Shown here: piece by piece, positions 1 to 7,397 of the stretch
Position numbering within the stretch: the first letter of the stretch is position 1
Layout of the letters: every line of letters starts with the position of its first letter
Assembly (NCBI GenBank): GCA_947488235.1
Contig: CANLAQ010000008.1
Coordinates: forward strand, 1-64,000
Direction of reading: 5' to 3'
DNA length: 64,000 bases
Source: Flavobacteriales bacterium
GTDB taxonomy: Bacteria; Bacteroidota; Bacteroidia; Flavobacteriales_D; Crocinitomicaceae
Notes under the pieces: generated by a model
Told to the model about the DNA's origin: nothing
What the model saw: the letters and a program-made list of their open reading frames with translations, nothing else
Database searches by the model: none
Translations under genes and position numbers: made by a program

Positions 1-381
1 TTTTATACCGTAACCAGTCCTGGAATTTTCAGCGCTACAGTTACGAGCACATGCGGATTGGGGAGTGATCAGATAGTTGTTTTGCCTTGTGCGAATGAAG
101 ATCCAGCGGATAGTAACATAGTAGAATTTACCTTCCCCAATGTAATCACTCCAAATTCAGACGGAATTAATGATCTTTTCGAGGTGGCTAATCTGCCGGA
201 GAATACGGAGGTACTTATTCTCAACCGCTGGGGAAATGTGGTTTTTATTTCAACGGATTACCAAAACAATTGGGATGGTAAAGATACTTCAGGAAATAAT
301 CTGGCTGATGGGGTTTACACCTTTATATTCAAAACGGAAGCAGGTACAAGTGGTCATGGGTTTGTACATTTAATTCGATGA
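1..381 (+). CDS. C-terminal part of a T9SS-exported adhesin (CHU_C, gliding motility-associated C-terminal domain); 5' end outside window
   Basis: The frame is open from base 1 to the TGA at 379-381, so the TTG start in the ORF track is artificial and this is a 3' fragment of a longer gene. The visible 126 residues end in a CHU_C domain: FPNVITPNSDGINDLF, then LNRWGNVVF, NNWDGKD and ADGVYTF. This is the usual order of the domain (ITPNgDG-iND, NRWG, WdG, dGvY). Proteins with this C-terminus are type B cargo of the type IX secretion system and are usually large surface adhesins related to SprB. Upstream residues look like the end of a beta-sandwich repeat. Two other CHU_C proteins lie in this window. 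The domain call is firm; the function of the missing part is unknown. Confidence 0.9.
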   Translation, partial: FYTVTSPGIFSATVTSTCGLGSDQIVVLPCANEDPADSNIVEFTFPNVITPNSDGINDLFEVANLPENTEVLILNRWGNVVFISTDYQNNWDGKDTSGNNLADGVYTFIFKTEAGTSGHGFVHLIR

Positions 382-429
382 ATAATAGAATATGATGTTT
401 CTTGTATTTTTTGTCTTTCTCATTAGCTT

Positions 430-537
430 ATTTTAAAATTGGTGAGGGTTGTGATCGACCTTGGAGATTTTGCGTATGTTGAAATCACAAGTGCTGACCA
501 TTATGATTTGTATGGTGAATTGGTTGAGGAGGTTTAA
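430..537 (+). pseudogene. Probable 3' remnant of a rimO/miaB-type methylthiotransferase (TRAM domain end)
   Basis: A 35-codon frame with no usable ATG, preceded by an in-frame TAG at 424-426, reads VVIDLGDFAYVEITSADHYD and then LYGELVEEV before TAA at 535-537. The pattern GDFxxVxITxAxxYDLYGxxV is the C-terminal TRAM end of RimO, the radical-SAM enzyme that methylthiolates ribosomal protein S12. Nothing upstream encodes the radical-SAM or UPF0004 parts, so this is a decayed fragment or a recombination scar, not a working gene. It sits just before the repeat array and the partial tRNA duplication. The identification rests on pattern memory only; a chance match is possible over such a short stretch. 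Confidence 0.5.
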
Positions 538-539
538 TT

Positions 540-798
540 ATCATCGCTCTCGTTTTGTTTTAAAATAGAATGAGAAAGAGACCACGAAGTAGCATCGAAG
601 GTAATGAGTATGAAGTAAAAATAGCGTAAGAAATCATCGCTCTCGCTTTACACAATAATCAAAGGAGATAGAGTTAGAGGTTAGAGATCGAAGTAAAGAG
701 GGATTGAGTAATCATCGCTCTCGCTATCAAAAACATCAGAAAGAGAAGGAGAGTGAGTATGAAGTAAAAAGAGAGTAAGAAATCATCGCTCTCGCTTT
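540..798. repeat. Degenerate tandem array with core ATCATCGCTCTCG (four copies)
   Basis: The 13-mer atcatcgctctcg occurs at 540-552, 633-645, 711-723 and 782-794, with periods of 93, 78 and 71 bp. Copies 2-4 share the longer aatcatcgctctcgct. A 45-bp stretch at 605-649 recurs at 754-798 with only two mismatches, so copies 2 and 4 form a 149-bp higher-order unit. The sequence between cores is purine-rich on this strand (gagaaagaga-like). No protein domain is visible in any frame. The 71-aa minus ORF over it is explained by the repeat. Confidence 0.8.
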
Positions 799-816
799 GT
801 TTCTCACTCTCTTTTT
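766..816 (+). terminator. Long hairpin with T-tail at the end of the repeat array
   Basis: AAAAAGAGAGTAAGAAA (766-782) pairs with TTTCTCACTCTCTTTTT (800-816) over 17 bp with one mismatch. The loop of 17 nt contains the fourth repeat core. The right arm ends in five T, so it could end transcription coming from the left. It may equally be a by-product of inverted copies of the purine-rich repeat. Confidence 0.45.
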
Positions 817-831
817 GTGATCCCTCTGGGA
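812..831. repeat. 20-bp direct copy of the tRNA-Lys 3' end (second copy at 979-998)
   Basis: tttttgtgatccctctggga at 812-831 is identical to 979-998. The second copy covers the last 14 nt of tRNA-Lys plus the T-run of its terminator. The copies are 167 bp apart in direct orientation. A partial duplicate of a tRNA 3' end is the form left by tRNA-targeted integration or by local recombination. Confidence 0.75.
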
Positions 832-948
832 GTATTGCATGAACCCTTGTCTTTGGCTCAATCCAAGCATAAAGTCCACCTTGTTTCACAAGGCTCGTAC
901 TTTTTTATTTTCTTAGCTTATAGAAACAAGTTCCTAACGCTGTAAAAT

Positions 949-982
949 AAAAAAGTCCGATTCTTTCGAAGTGGACTTTTTT
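949..982 (-). terminator. Terminator of tRNA-Lys
   Basis: AAAAAAGTCC (949-958) and GGACTTTTTT (973-982) form a 10-bp stem with a 14-nt loop. It begins 2 nt after the tRNA 3' end and, read on the minus strand, ends in a T-run. It also blocks transcription from the left. Confidence 0.8.
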
Positions 983-984
983 TG

Positions 985-1057
985 TGATCCCTCTGGGATT
1001 CGAACCCAGGGCCCATACATTAAAAGTGTATTGCTCTACCAGCTGAGCTAAGGAATC
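985..1057 (-). tRNA. tRNA-Lys (anticodon TTT)
   Basis: The minus strand folds as a normal 73-nt cloverleaf. The acceptor is GATTCCT paired with AGGGATC (one G-T pair) with discriminator A. The D arm is AGCTCAGCTGGTAGAGC, the anticodon stem is ATACA/TGTAT around loop CTTTTAA (anticodon TTT, lysine), and the T arm is CTGGG-TTCGAAT-CCCAG. CCA is not encoded. A complete Bacteroidota promoter lies upstream and a hairpin terminator directly downstream, so it is a single-gene unit. Its 3' end is duplicated at 812-831. Confidence 0.95.
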
Positions 1058-1073
1058 ATTAAATTTAAGGGTG

Positions 1074-1103
1074 CAAATATACATCATTAATTTAGTTTAT
1101 CAA
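1074..1103 (-). promoter_or_regulatory. Promoter of tRNA-Lys
   Basis: On the minus strand TTG (1103-1101), a 19-nt spacer and TATATTTG (1081-1074) match the Bacteroidota consensus TTG-N19-TAnnTTTG exactly. The predicted start lies about 12 nt before the tRNA. Confidence 0.75.
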
Positions 1104-1177
1104 ATCATTAAATTGGTAAATTTGTTTTTTTTCTTAAAATAATCTTTAAAAGGTTGATTTTCAAATATAATTCTACC

Positions 1178-1693
1178 ATGGTTCACAGAAAAGTTTTTCT
1201 TATTGGTTATATGGCTTCTGGAAAGAGTACCCTAGGAATAAAGATTGCAGAGCATCTAAACCTTACTTTTTTAGATACGGATACCTTCATCGAAAAAAAA
1301 ACTGCTCTAAAAATCCATGAAATAGTTAATGAAAAATCTTGGGATTATTTTAGAGCATTAGAAGCTGATGTTTTAGAAACTGCTTGTGATCCCTTTCAAA
1401 TCATCTCAACTGGTGGTGGCATGCCTTGTAGTGATTCAGCTATTTCCAAAATGAAATCTATGGGTTTGGTGGTTTATTTGCGTTGTTCTGAAGCGACTTT
1501 GTTCGACAGGTTGTCGCAAACTACCCAAATTCGACCTTCTTTAATTGGATTATCTGAAACAGCATTAAAATCTCATATTTCGAAGCAATTAGAAGAGCGC
1601 TCCCATTACTATAACCAAGCGGATTGTATTCTTGACGCAGATCAAGATTCTGATTCACTTATGAAGCTAGTACTGAATGAATGGTCTCAGTAA
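1178..1693 (+). CDS. aroK: Shikimate kinase
   Basis: Phosphorylates shikimate at the 3-hydroxyl with ATP in the cytosol, fifth step of the chorismate pathway to aromatic amino acids. The 171-aa protein shows the P-loop GYMASGKSTLG near the N-terminus, the shikimate-binding FLDTD segment, the TGGG loop mid-protein and the lid region around RPSL; length is normal for AroK. I use the ATG at 1178 (MVHRKVFLIG), because the family starts just before the first beta strand; the track start at 1154 adds eight residues. A TAAATTTG box at 1117-1124 could be its promoter, though no TTG is correctly spaced upstream. The 3' end overlaps the convergent gene by 7 bp. Confidence 0.93.
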   Translation: MVHRKVFLIGYMASGKSTLGIKIAEHLNLTFLDTDTFIEKKTALKIHEIVNEKSWDYFRALEADVLETACDPFQIISTGGGMPCSDSAISKMKSMGLVVYLRCSEATLFDRLSQTTQIRPSLIGLSETALKSHISKQLEERSHYYNQADCILDADQDSDSLMKLVLNEWSQ

Positions 1694-2391
1694 AATTCTT
1701 TTCTGTACCCTACATTGAAGATCATGATGAAGGGAGAGTAAAGATTGGTGTTGGCTGCCGTATTGTTATTGGGTAATGCCAATAAGGAATAATTGGCAGT
1801 GATGTCTGCGAAAACACTTCCTTGTCCAGGGAATGTATATTTCATCCCACCTTCTACGCCAATTGCTAAACATACAATTCTACCAGAACTTGGTTCGTTA
1901 GCAGGCAAAGTATAGTTATATTTTTCCCATTCATAAGTTCCTGTATAATCTGTTTTTTCATATTTTCTTTTAACTGAATTCAAAATCAACATGAAGTCGC
2001 TGCCTCCATATAAAGCAAATCCATTATCATAATCATTTCCGATGTATCGACGAGTACCAAACTCAATAGTCCCATAATTGAAGGTAGTTTGATAATTGAT
2101 AGTTAAACTACTTGGAAGGTTCAAACTTGTTGTTTGAGATACATAGGTAGAACTAAAAGATGGACTGCCATCTGTAAGCGTTTCTGATTTTGGAAGGGAA
2201 AGTGTTCCTCGCAAATAAAATGTCATATCGCTAAAATTCGGAAGTTCAACACCTAAACTTAATCCTGGATAAGTCTTTCCAGATCCAAATCCTCTAACGG
2301 CAGCTAATCCACCACTAACACCTATCTGTGCTTTAGATTGGAAAGAAATACAGCTGATAATTGCGCAAATAAAAAATATTCTTCTTGACAT
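1687..2391 (-). CDS. Secreted protein, probably outer-membrane beta-barrel
   Basis: The 234-aa product starts best at the ATG at 2391 (MSRRIFFICAIISCISFQSKAQ), which gives a clean signal peptide ending in AQ, common in Bacteroidota; the track adds 15 residues. The mature part alternates hydrophobic and polar residues with many aromatic and Gly residues and ends in IMIFNVGYRKEFY, a terminal strand with a final aromatic residue as in outer-membrane barrels. I recognise no specific family. It stands alone, convergent with aroK, and its upstream gap of about 250 bp carries no clear promoter for it. Confidence 0.65.
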   Translation of the reverse strand: MSRRIFFICAIISCISFQSKAQIGVSGGLAAVRGFGSGKTYPGLSLGVELPNFSDMTFYLRGTLSLPKSETLTDGSPSFSSTYVSQTTSLNLPSSLTINYQTTFNYGTIEFGTRRYIGNDYDNGFALYGGSDFMLILNSVKRKYEKTDYTGTYEWEKYNYTLPANEPSSGRIVCLAIGVEGGMKYTFPGQGSVFADITANYSLLALPNNNTAANTNLYSPFIMIFNVGYRKEFY

Positions 2392-2611
2392 GAGTGATTT
2401 TTTTAATGATATTACCAATTCTTGTTGCTTTAACAAAGTTAAGGCTCTTTTATTATTTTCTTATTAAAAACAGATCTTTTTTTATTTTCCTTCTTCGAGT
2501 TCTTTATTTCTATTGCTTCCTTTTTTATTGAATACTTAAGGACTTGATTTAGATGCTTTTCATCACTTTAATTCTCCTTAAAAATTTAGCGATATTTTTT
2601 TAAATTTTCTC

Positions 2612-2641
2612 TTGTATACAATTGAAATTAGTTTACTTTTG
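2612..2641 (+). promoter_or_regulatory. Promoter TTG-N19-TACTTTTG
   Basis: TTG at 2612-2614, 19 nt, then TACTTTTG at 2634-2641: a full match to the Bacteroidota consensus. The ATG follows 11 nt after the box, giving a leader of only about 8 nt for the gene at 2653. Confidence 0.7.
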
Positions 2642-2652
2642 TTAAGAGTAAT

Positions 2653-3615
2653 ATGACTAAAAAACAATATTTATTTTCTTTTGTTCTAGCGACGCTATCG
2701 TTTATTGCCGCGCGTTCCCTAGAAAAAATTGGGGTTCAACGCTTCTATGTGGATAAAGCTTCACAATTTGTTAAAGAAGATGGTTACTTTGACTTAGAAC
2801 ATCCGAATAGTATCGTTCCTTTGCCTATGGGTAATCTGCCCCTAAGTGATTTGACACTGTTGGACAGTACGCAAATGTTTTGTATTCAGTCCTCAACAGG
2901 TGGAGTTGTCATTTATGATTTAGATTCCAATAAAATTAGCGCCAGCCTTTCTCTTGGAATTAAAGAGGTGATTAGAGATATCGTTGTTGTTGATTCTAGT
3001 TTGTTATTGTTTGATGAGAATATGTCTGTTTATCGTTCTTATGCGCCCTACGACTCTTTGCACACTACTCAATTAACCAAGGGAAATACAAGTTGGAAAT
3101 CAGCAAGTATCTGTCATCATGCCATGACACATCGTTTGTTTATCGTAGAAGCCGTAGATAATTTGGAACAAACAGAACGATTTGTTTATACTTATAATTT
3201 GAACAATACAAAATTTCAAGAGGAGCCACTTTTTCAATTTGATGTGAGTGCCCTAGAAACTTTTGCTCAGACGAATAATATTAAGATCAGCACTTATAAA
3301 GTGAATTCAATGCAGGATACCGTTCTTGGATTTAATTTTATTCCAACTGCAATTGCGGTGCATCCCAAAACAAATGATATCTATATCCTTTCTTCTATTG
3401 ATCGTACTTTAGCCGTTTTCAATCAGTTTGGTGAGTTGGTTAATTTGGCAGTATTAGAGCCGCGTCAATTTCCTGTTCCTTCCGGAATGGTCTTTAATGC
3501 GCAAGGAGATTTGTATATCTCAAACAATGACCTCATGAATAATTCAATGGTTAAAGTTATGTGGAACAAGTTATTTCAAAAGAAATCTGGACACGGACTT
3601 ATTTTTGGCCGTTAA
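2653..3615 (+). CDS. SdiA-regulated-like beta-propeller protein, exported
   Basis: The 320-aa protein starts with an N-terminal hydrophobic segment (YLFSFVLATLSFIAA) that is a signal peptide or anchor. The body has short repeated strand motifs such as GGVVIYDLDS, IPTAIAVHPKTNDIYILSS and SGMVFNAQGDLYISN. These resemble NHL/SdiA-regulated propellers, which sit in the periplasm or at the surface and often bind ligands. No catalytic residues are evident. A strong promoter lies directly upstream. Its 3' end overlaps the convergent wbqC-like gene by 17 bp. The fold is probable; the role is unknown. Confidence 0.65.
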   Translation: MTKKQYLFSFVLATLSFIAARSLEKIGVQRFYVDKASQFVKEDGYFDLEHPNSIVPLPMGNLPLSDLTLLDSTQMFCIQSSTGGVVIYDLDSNKISASLSLGIKEVIRDIVVVDSSLLLFDENMSVYRSYAPYDSLHTTQLTKGNTSWKSASICHHAMTHRLFIVEAVDNLEQTERFVYTYNLNNTKFQEEPLFQFDVSALETFAQTNNIKISTYKVNSMQDTVLGFNFIPTAIAVHPKTNDIYILSSIDRTLAVFNQFGELVNLAVLEPRQFPVPSGMVFNAQGDLYISNNDLMNNSMVKVMWNKLFQKKSGHGLIFGR

Positions 3616-4198
3616 GCAATAGCGTTCTTGCCATTGGTCCTTCATTAAAAAGCAAATCTAAACTACTTAAGTTGTCTGTAAAGGCTTGATCATATCCAAA
3701 AACTTGTTGGTACTTGATGGACAAAGATTCGCGCTGAAGAAAATCATATGATCTGAAATCATGAAGCTCATCTTCGACATAAGATTTACTGTAATGTATC
3801 TGTATAGGCAAGGCTAATAATTCAACAATCTTGGCTAAAATCGCTTGATTCTTTGAATAGAGAAAAGTATCTTCTTGTTCAATTAAGGTTTTAATCTCCA
3901 AAGCGTAATCATCAAAATAGGGGGAAGAGGCATAAGCTGAAGTTATTGCCCTCCAATGGATGGATTGCCATCGCTGACTGTAATCAATTTCTATTTCATG
4001 AGTACCTAACTTTTTTGTTTTGTCATGAACTATTGGAACACTCAATTTAAGTACGCCATTGGATGTTAAAATCTCACATCGATTCCGAATGGTTTGTTTG
4101 ATGTAATGTTCTCCTAAGTCAATTTGAATCTCCCCAAAATGAATTAATTTCTGAATGTAGCAAATAGACGGAAAATAAGCCGTCGGAAAAACAGGCAT
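3599..4198 (-). CDS. WbqC family protein
   Basis: The 199-aa protein begins MPVFPTAYFPSICYIQKLI and contains NRCEILTSNGVLKLSVPI and QRWQSIHWRAITSAYASSPYF. These match the WbqC-like family start (P.yFP.i.Y...l), the nucleotide/ligand strand (NR..i....g...LsvPv) and the W+..h.. AY..apyf segment. WbqC proteins occur in O-antigen or glycolipid loci elsewhere; in Bacteroidota the gene typically follows lepB, as here, with the start codon touching the lepB stop. Biochemical function is not established. It is third in a dapB-lepB-wbqC operon. Confidence 0.85.
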   Translation of the reverse strand: MPVFPTAYFPSICYIQKLIHFGEIQIDLGEHYIKQTIRNRCEILTSNGVLKLSVPIVHDKTKKLGTHEIEIDYSQRWQSIHWRAITSAYASSPYFDDYALEIKTLIEQEDTFLYSKNQAILAKIVELLALPIQIHYSKSYVEDELHDFRSYDFLQRESLSIKYQQVFGYDQAFTDNLSSLDLLFNEGPMARTLLLNGQK

Positions 4199-6090
4199 TA
4201 ATGAATCATTTTAAAGATTCTGTCATATCTAATTCCTTTGTAGGCACTTTTAGAAAACCAAACAATTGATGCTCTTCCTACGACATGATCTTCTGGAACA
4301 AAGCCCCAAATCCTCGAGTCTGCTGAATTATAACGATTATCACCCATCAACCAATAATAGTTCATTTTGAAGGTGTAAGTAGTCGCTAATTTTCCATCAA
4401 TAAAAATACCAGTCTTTTTTTCTTCCAAACGATGTCCTTCATACGCAGTAATGATACGACGGTACCAAGCGATATTATCTTTTGAAATTTTGATTTTTTG
4501 ACCAGCACTTGGGATTTGAAAGCGTTGAAAATCTGTGGTTGTATTGGTAATCTTAAAATCTTTCGGGAAAGTTCTCAAGTTTTCAATCATTTGTTGAGGC
4601 GTAAGTCCTGCTTTCTTTTTATTCAGAATCGCAACAGCATCCATACCTTCTTCGCTTGGAATATAAATTTCAAACTTTGCTGAAGGAAAATCTCGTTTTA
4701 TTTTTGCCTTTTCTTGTTTGGTCAAGGTGAGTAAGTAATACTCTAAATTATAATCTATAAAATCATTTCTTGTTTGGTCAGGAGCATTCTCAAGTCCATA
4801 ACGATCATCCATTTCTTGAGCTGATGGAAAAGTAACGGTTTGTTTGTTGACTTTATATTGCAAACATTGGAAAGGTGCTACCCAAGCTGGTTTGCCGTTT
4901 ACATATAAAACAGAACGCTTCACTTCCAAATAATCACCAGGAATTCCAACACATCGTTTGATGTAGTTTTCTCTTTTATCTACAGGTCTATAAATTAAAC
5001 CTTTATGCAATTCCATACTTCCATCTCCCGGGAATTCACCACGCGCTAATTTTTCACGCGCCAGTTGCTTCCATCGGTTATGGGTATTGATGAAAAATCC
5101 AAGTAAGTCTTGATTGGCACGCATCATTGCAATACTATCAGATAAACCTTTAGTTTTATAATTATTTAATAAATCTTGATTTTTCTCAGCCATTTCACTT
5201 GAATTTTGAAATTGGTAAAAAGCCTCTTCATTCAAAATTCCATGATAATCATGACCCATTAATCCGTCCGGAACTCTTGGATCATAGACCGCAGTATCTC
5301 CAGATGGGTAATTGAATACCACCACATCATTATTTTTTATTTTAATAAATCCGGGCAATCTGGTGTATGATCCTTTCTCAAGGGTTGTATAAGATGGAAT
5401 ATTGACCCACGGAACATTATTATGAACAAGTGGGTAGGAGAGCGGGGTAACCGGAACTTTAGGTCCATAAGCTAATTTATTCACGAATAAAAAATCACCG
5501 ACTAGAAGTGTTTTTTCCATCGAACCTGTTGGGATTTGAAAAGGTTCAAATACATAAGTTCGGATAATACTTGCTGCTACCAGAGCAAAGATGATAGAAT
5601 CTCCCCATTCTTTGGTTCTTGATTTGGCACCTGGTTTATCTCTAGATACTGCTCCAATCGCTAGGGCAACTGCATGACCTAGAACGGGTAAACTCAAAAA
5701 TAAGGCAATATGATCGCTCCATTTTCTTGTTTCAATTTCTTTTGAATTGGACCAATTGGTTTCTTTTCCAAAAACTGCATCTTCTTTACTGATCTTATAA
5801 CTTAAGAGGTAAGGGAAAAATATGGCTTGTAGTGTTTGTCCAAAGCTAAAGTAACCAAAGCGTCTCAGGTAACTAACATTGGCTACCGCCAACATTACCA
5901 AATGCACCCCAGGGAATATCATGAGCAGGGACCAAAAGGGTTTAGAACAAGTGATTTTAAAAACCACAAAATAATTATATCCTGGTATTAATGCTTCCCA
6001 TGATTTTCTTCCTGCCTTAGGAAACGAAATCCACCATAAGGATAAATATGGGTGTACTAGTATTAATAGATAAAAATATAAAAAGCTCAT
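4198..6090 (-). CDS. lepB: Signal peptidase I, long Bacteroidota form
   Basis: Cleaves signal peptides from exported preproteins on the outer face of the inner membrane. At 630 aa it is far longer than proteobacterial LepB (about 320). Residues 1-150 hold several membrane segments of the DUF5684 kind found at the N-terminus of Bacteroidota LepB. The catalytic part follows: PTGSMEKTL with nucleophile Ser190, YIKRCVGIPGD with general-base Lys378, and MGDNRYNSADSR near the C-terminus. Roughly 90-150 extra residues are inserted between Ser and Lys and again between Lys and the MGDNR box, so the beta-cap is greatly enlarged. Its 3' end touches wbqC and its start overlaps the dapB stop by 4 bp, indicating translational coupling. 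Confidence 0.95.
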   Translation of the reverse strand: MSFLYFYLLILVHPYLSLWWISFPKAGRKSWEALIPGYNYFVVFKITCSKPFWSLLMIFPGVHLVMLAVANVSYLRRFGYFSFGQTLQAIFFPYLLSYKISKEDAVFGKETNWSNSKEIETRKWSDHIALFLSLPVLGHAVALAIGAVSRDKPGAKSRTKEWGDSIIFALVAASIIRTYVFEPFQIPTGSMEKTLLVGDFLFVNKLAYGPKVPVTPLSYPLVHNNVPWVNIPSYTTLEKGSYTRLPGFIKIKNNDVVVFNYPSGDTAVYDPRVPDGLMGHDYHGILNEEAFYQFQNSSEMAEKNQDLLNNYKTKGLSDSIAMMRANQDLLGFFINTHNRWKQLAREKLARGEFPGDGSMELHKGLIYRPVDKRENYIKRCVGIPGDYLEVKRSVLYVNGKPAWVAPFQCLQYKVNKQTVTFPSAQEMDDRYGLENAPDQTRNDFIDYNLEYYLLTLTKQEKAKIKRDFPSAKFEIYIPSEEGMDAVAILNKKKAGLTPQQMIENLRTFPKDFKITNTTTDFQRFQIPSAGQKIKISKDNIAWYRRIITAYEGHRLEEKKTGIFIDGKLATTYTFKMNYYWLMGDNRYNSADSRIWGFVPEDHVVGRASIVWFSKSAYKGIRYDRIFKMIH

Positions 6091-6812
6091 AAGTTAATTT
6101 TTAAAACATCATGCATAGTAAATAATCCTTTTTTATTGCCAAGCCATTCAGCAGCAATCACAGCGCCAAGTGCAAATCCATCTCGATTGTGTGCGACATG
6201 TTCAAATGATATGGTATCGATATCGCTTGTGTATTTGACAATATGTGTACCTGGAACACTGTCTTCACGCTTGGCAGTAATGGCTAAATCTTTTTGATCA
6301 ATTGAGTTAGCGCCATTGTCCAATTCCCATTGGGTATAATTCTTATTTTCCTCAAGGATACCTTCCGCAATAGTAACGGCAGTTCCGCTTGGAGCATCAA
6401 TTTTTTGTGTGTGATGCGTTTCCTCAATGGATGCTTTGTACTCTTTGTAGGGAGCCATTAAACGCGCCAATTCCTTATTCATCGCAAAAAATAAATTTAC
6501 GCCGATGCTAAAATTACTAGCATATAAAACAGATCCTTTTTGTTGTGATACAGCAGTTTCTACTTCGCTTAATCTTTCTTTCCATGCAGTTGTTCCAACT
6601 ACAATAGGAATTCCAATAGAGATACAGTGAAGCATGTGATCCACTGCGAGTTCTGGTCGCGTAAATTCAATAGCAATATCGCATTGACTTAGGTCTGTAT
6701 TTTTTAATAAAGTACGACTGTCAATTTTCACCACAACTTCATGGCCACGCTGAACGGCATAACTTTCAATTGCTTTACCCATTTTCCCATACCCAATCAA
6801 CGCTATTTTCAT
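6087..6812 (-). CDS. dapB: 4-hydroxy-tetrahydrodipicolinate reductase
   Basis: Reduces the cyclic lysine/diaminopimelate precursor with NAD(P)H, supplying meso-DAP for peptidoglycan and lysine. The 241-aa protein has the Rossmann start IALIGYGKMGKA, GTTAW, and the family signature EETHHTQKIDAPSGTA with catalytic His133-His134 and Lys137. At 241 aa it is slightly shorter than E. coli DapB, as is usual in Bacteroidota. It heads dapB-lepB-wbqC. TACATTTG lies 4 nt before the ATG, so this operon probably starts with a leaderless mRNA rather than depending on parAB transcription. Confidence 0.95.
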   Translation of the reverse strand: MKIALIGYGKMGKAIESYAVQRGHEVVVKIDSRTLLKNTDLSQCDIAIEFTRPELAVDHMLHCISIGIPIVVGTTAWKERLSEVETAVSQQKGSVLYASNFSIGVNLFFAMNKELARLMAPYKEYKASIEETHHTQKIDAPSGTAVTIAEGILEENKNYTQWELDNGANSIDQKDLAITAKREDSVPGTHIVKYTSDIDTISFEHVAHNRDGFALGAVIAAEWLGNKKGLFTMHDVLKINL

Positions 6813-6816
6813 ATCA

Positions 6817-6824
6817 CAAATGTA
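6817..6824 (-). promoter_or_regulatory. -7 box TACATTTG directly before dapB
   Basis: On the minus strand the order is TACATTTG, TGAT, ATG. The expected transcription start falls on or next to the start codon. No well-spaced TTG was found upstream. Confidence 0.5.
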
Positions 6825-6836
6825 TGCAATCGTAAT

Positions 6837-7397
6837 TTAACGGAAGTTTATTTTAATGCTAAATCCAGGTGTTTTAAGATTCATTAACATCGGATCCACT
6901 GTCAAACTCAAGTTGTCACTTACATCAAAAGAAACAAAATGAGCCTCAACACCTGCGTCCAAGATTTGAATTAAATACACTGCACCAAAGGCTAAAATGG
7001 ATAAATCGCGAAAACTCAATGCTTGTTGATACAAGCTCAGCACTGCTGGATCATCATAAGCCGCCCATTCTGCAGTTTGCTGTCCAGTACCTCGAAGGAT
7101 ATATTCTTGTTTGAGATTGTTTTTTAATTTTTGATTGGAGATCAACAGATAGCCCGTAGCGCCCAATCCTGCATAAATTAAAGGAACTTTCCAATACGCT
7201 TTTTTAGGACCATTTTTCATGGCTAAACTGTTGTAGACTTGTCCAGCTCCGGGTAAACAAGCAGAAAAAATTATCGCTTTTTTAAAAGAATGTACCGTAT
7301 CTAACTCATTTTTAACCTTTAAACTGTCAAGATTTTTGGCCTCCTGTGCATAGAGGGCGGTCGAGAAAAACAAGCAAAAATAAAGGACTATTTTCAT
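6837..7397 (-). CDS. DUF5683 domain-containing membrane protein
   Basis: The 186-aa protein has a signal peptide (MKIVLYFCLFFSTALYAQ) and the conserved segment KAIIFSACLPGAGQVYN followed by KKAYWKVPLIYAGLGATGYL, which is the DUF5683 signature with two membrane helices. A second hydrophobic stretch (LSILAFGAVYLIQILDAGVEAHF) follows. The gene overlaps the parB stop by 4 bp, forming parA-parB-DUF5683, an arrangement seen across Bacteroidota. Its role is unknown; the coupling suggests a link to cell-envelope or chromosome segregation tasks, but this is inference. Confidence 0.85.
   Translation of the reverse strand: MKIVLYFCLFFSTALYAQEAKNLDSLKVKNELDTVHSFKKAIIFSACLPGAGQVYNSLAMKNGPKKAYWKVPLIYAGLGATGYLLISNQKLKNNLKQEYILRGTGQQTAEWAAYDDPAVLSLYQQALSFRDLSILAFGAVYLIQILDAGVEAHFVSFDVSDNLSLTVDPMLMNLKTPGFSIKINFR

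Noticed and set aside
674-889. 71-aa minus ORF (MKQGGLYAWIEPK...)
   Set aside because: It runs through the repeat array and the partial tRNA copy; its composition follows the repeats and no domain is visible.
905-1087. 60-aa minus ORF
   Set aside because: It is the translation of tRNA-Lys and its terminator.
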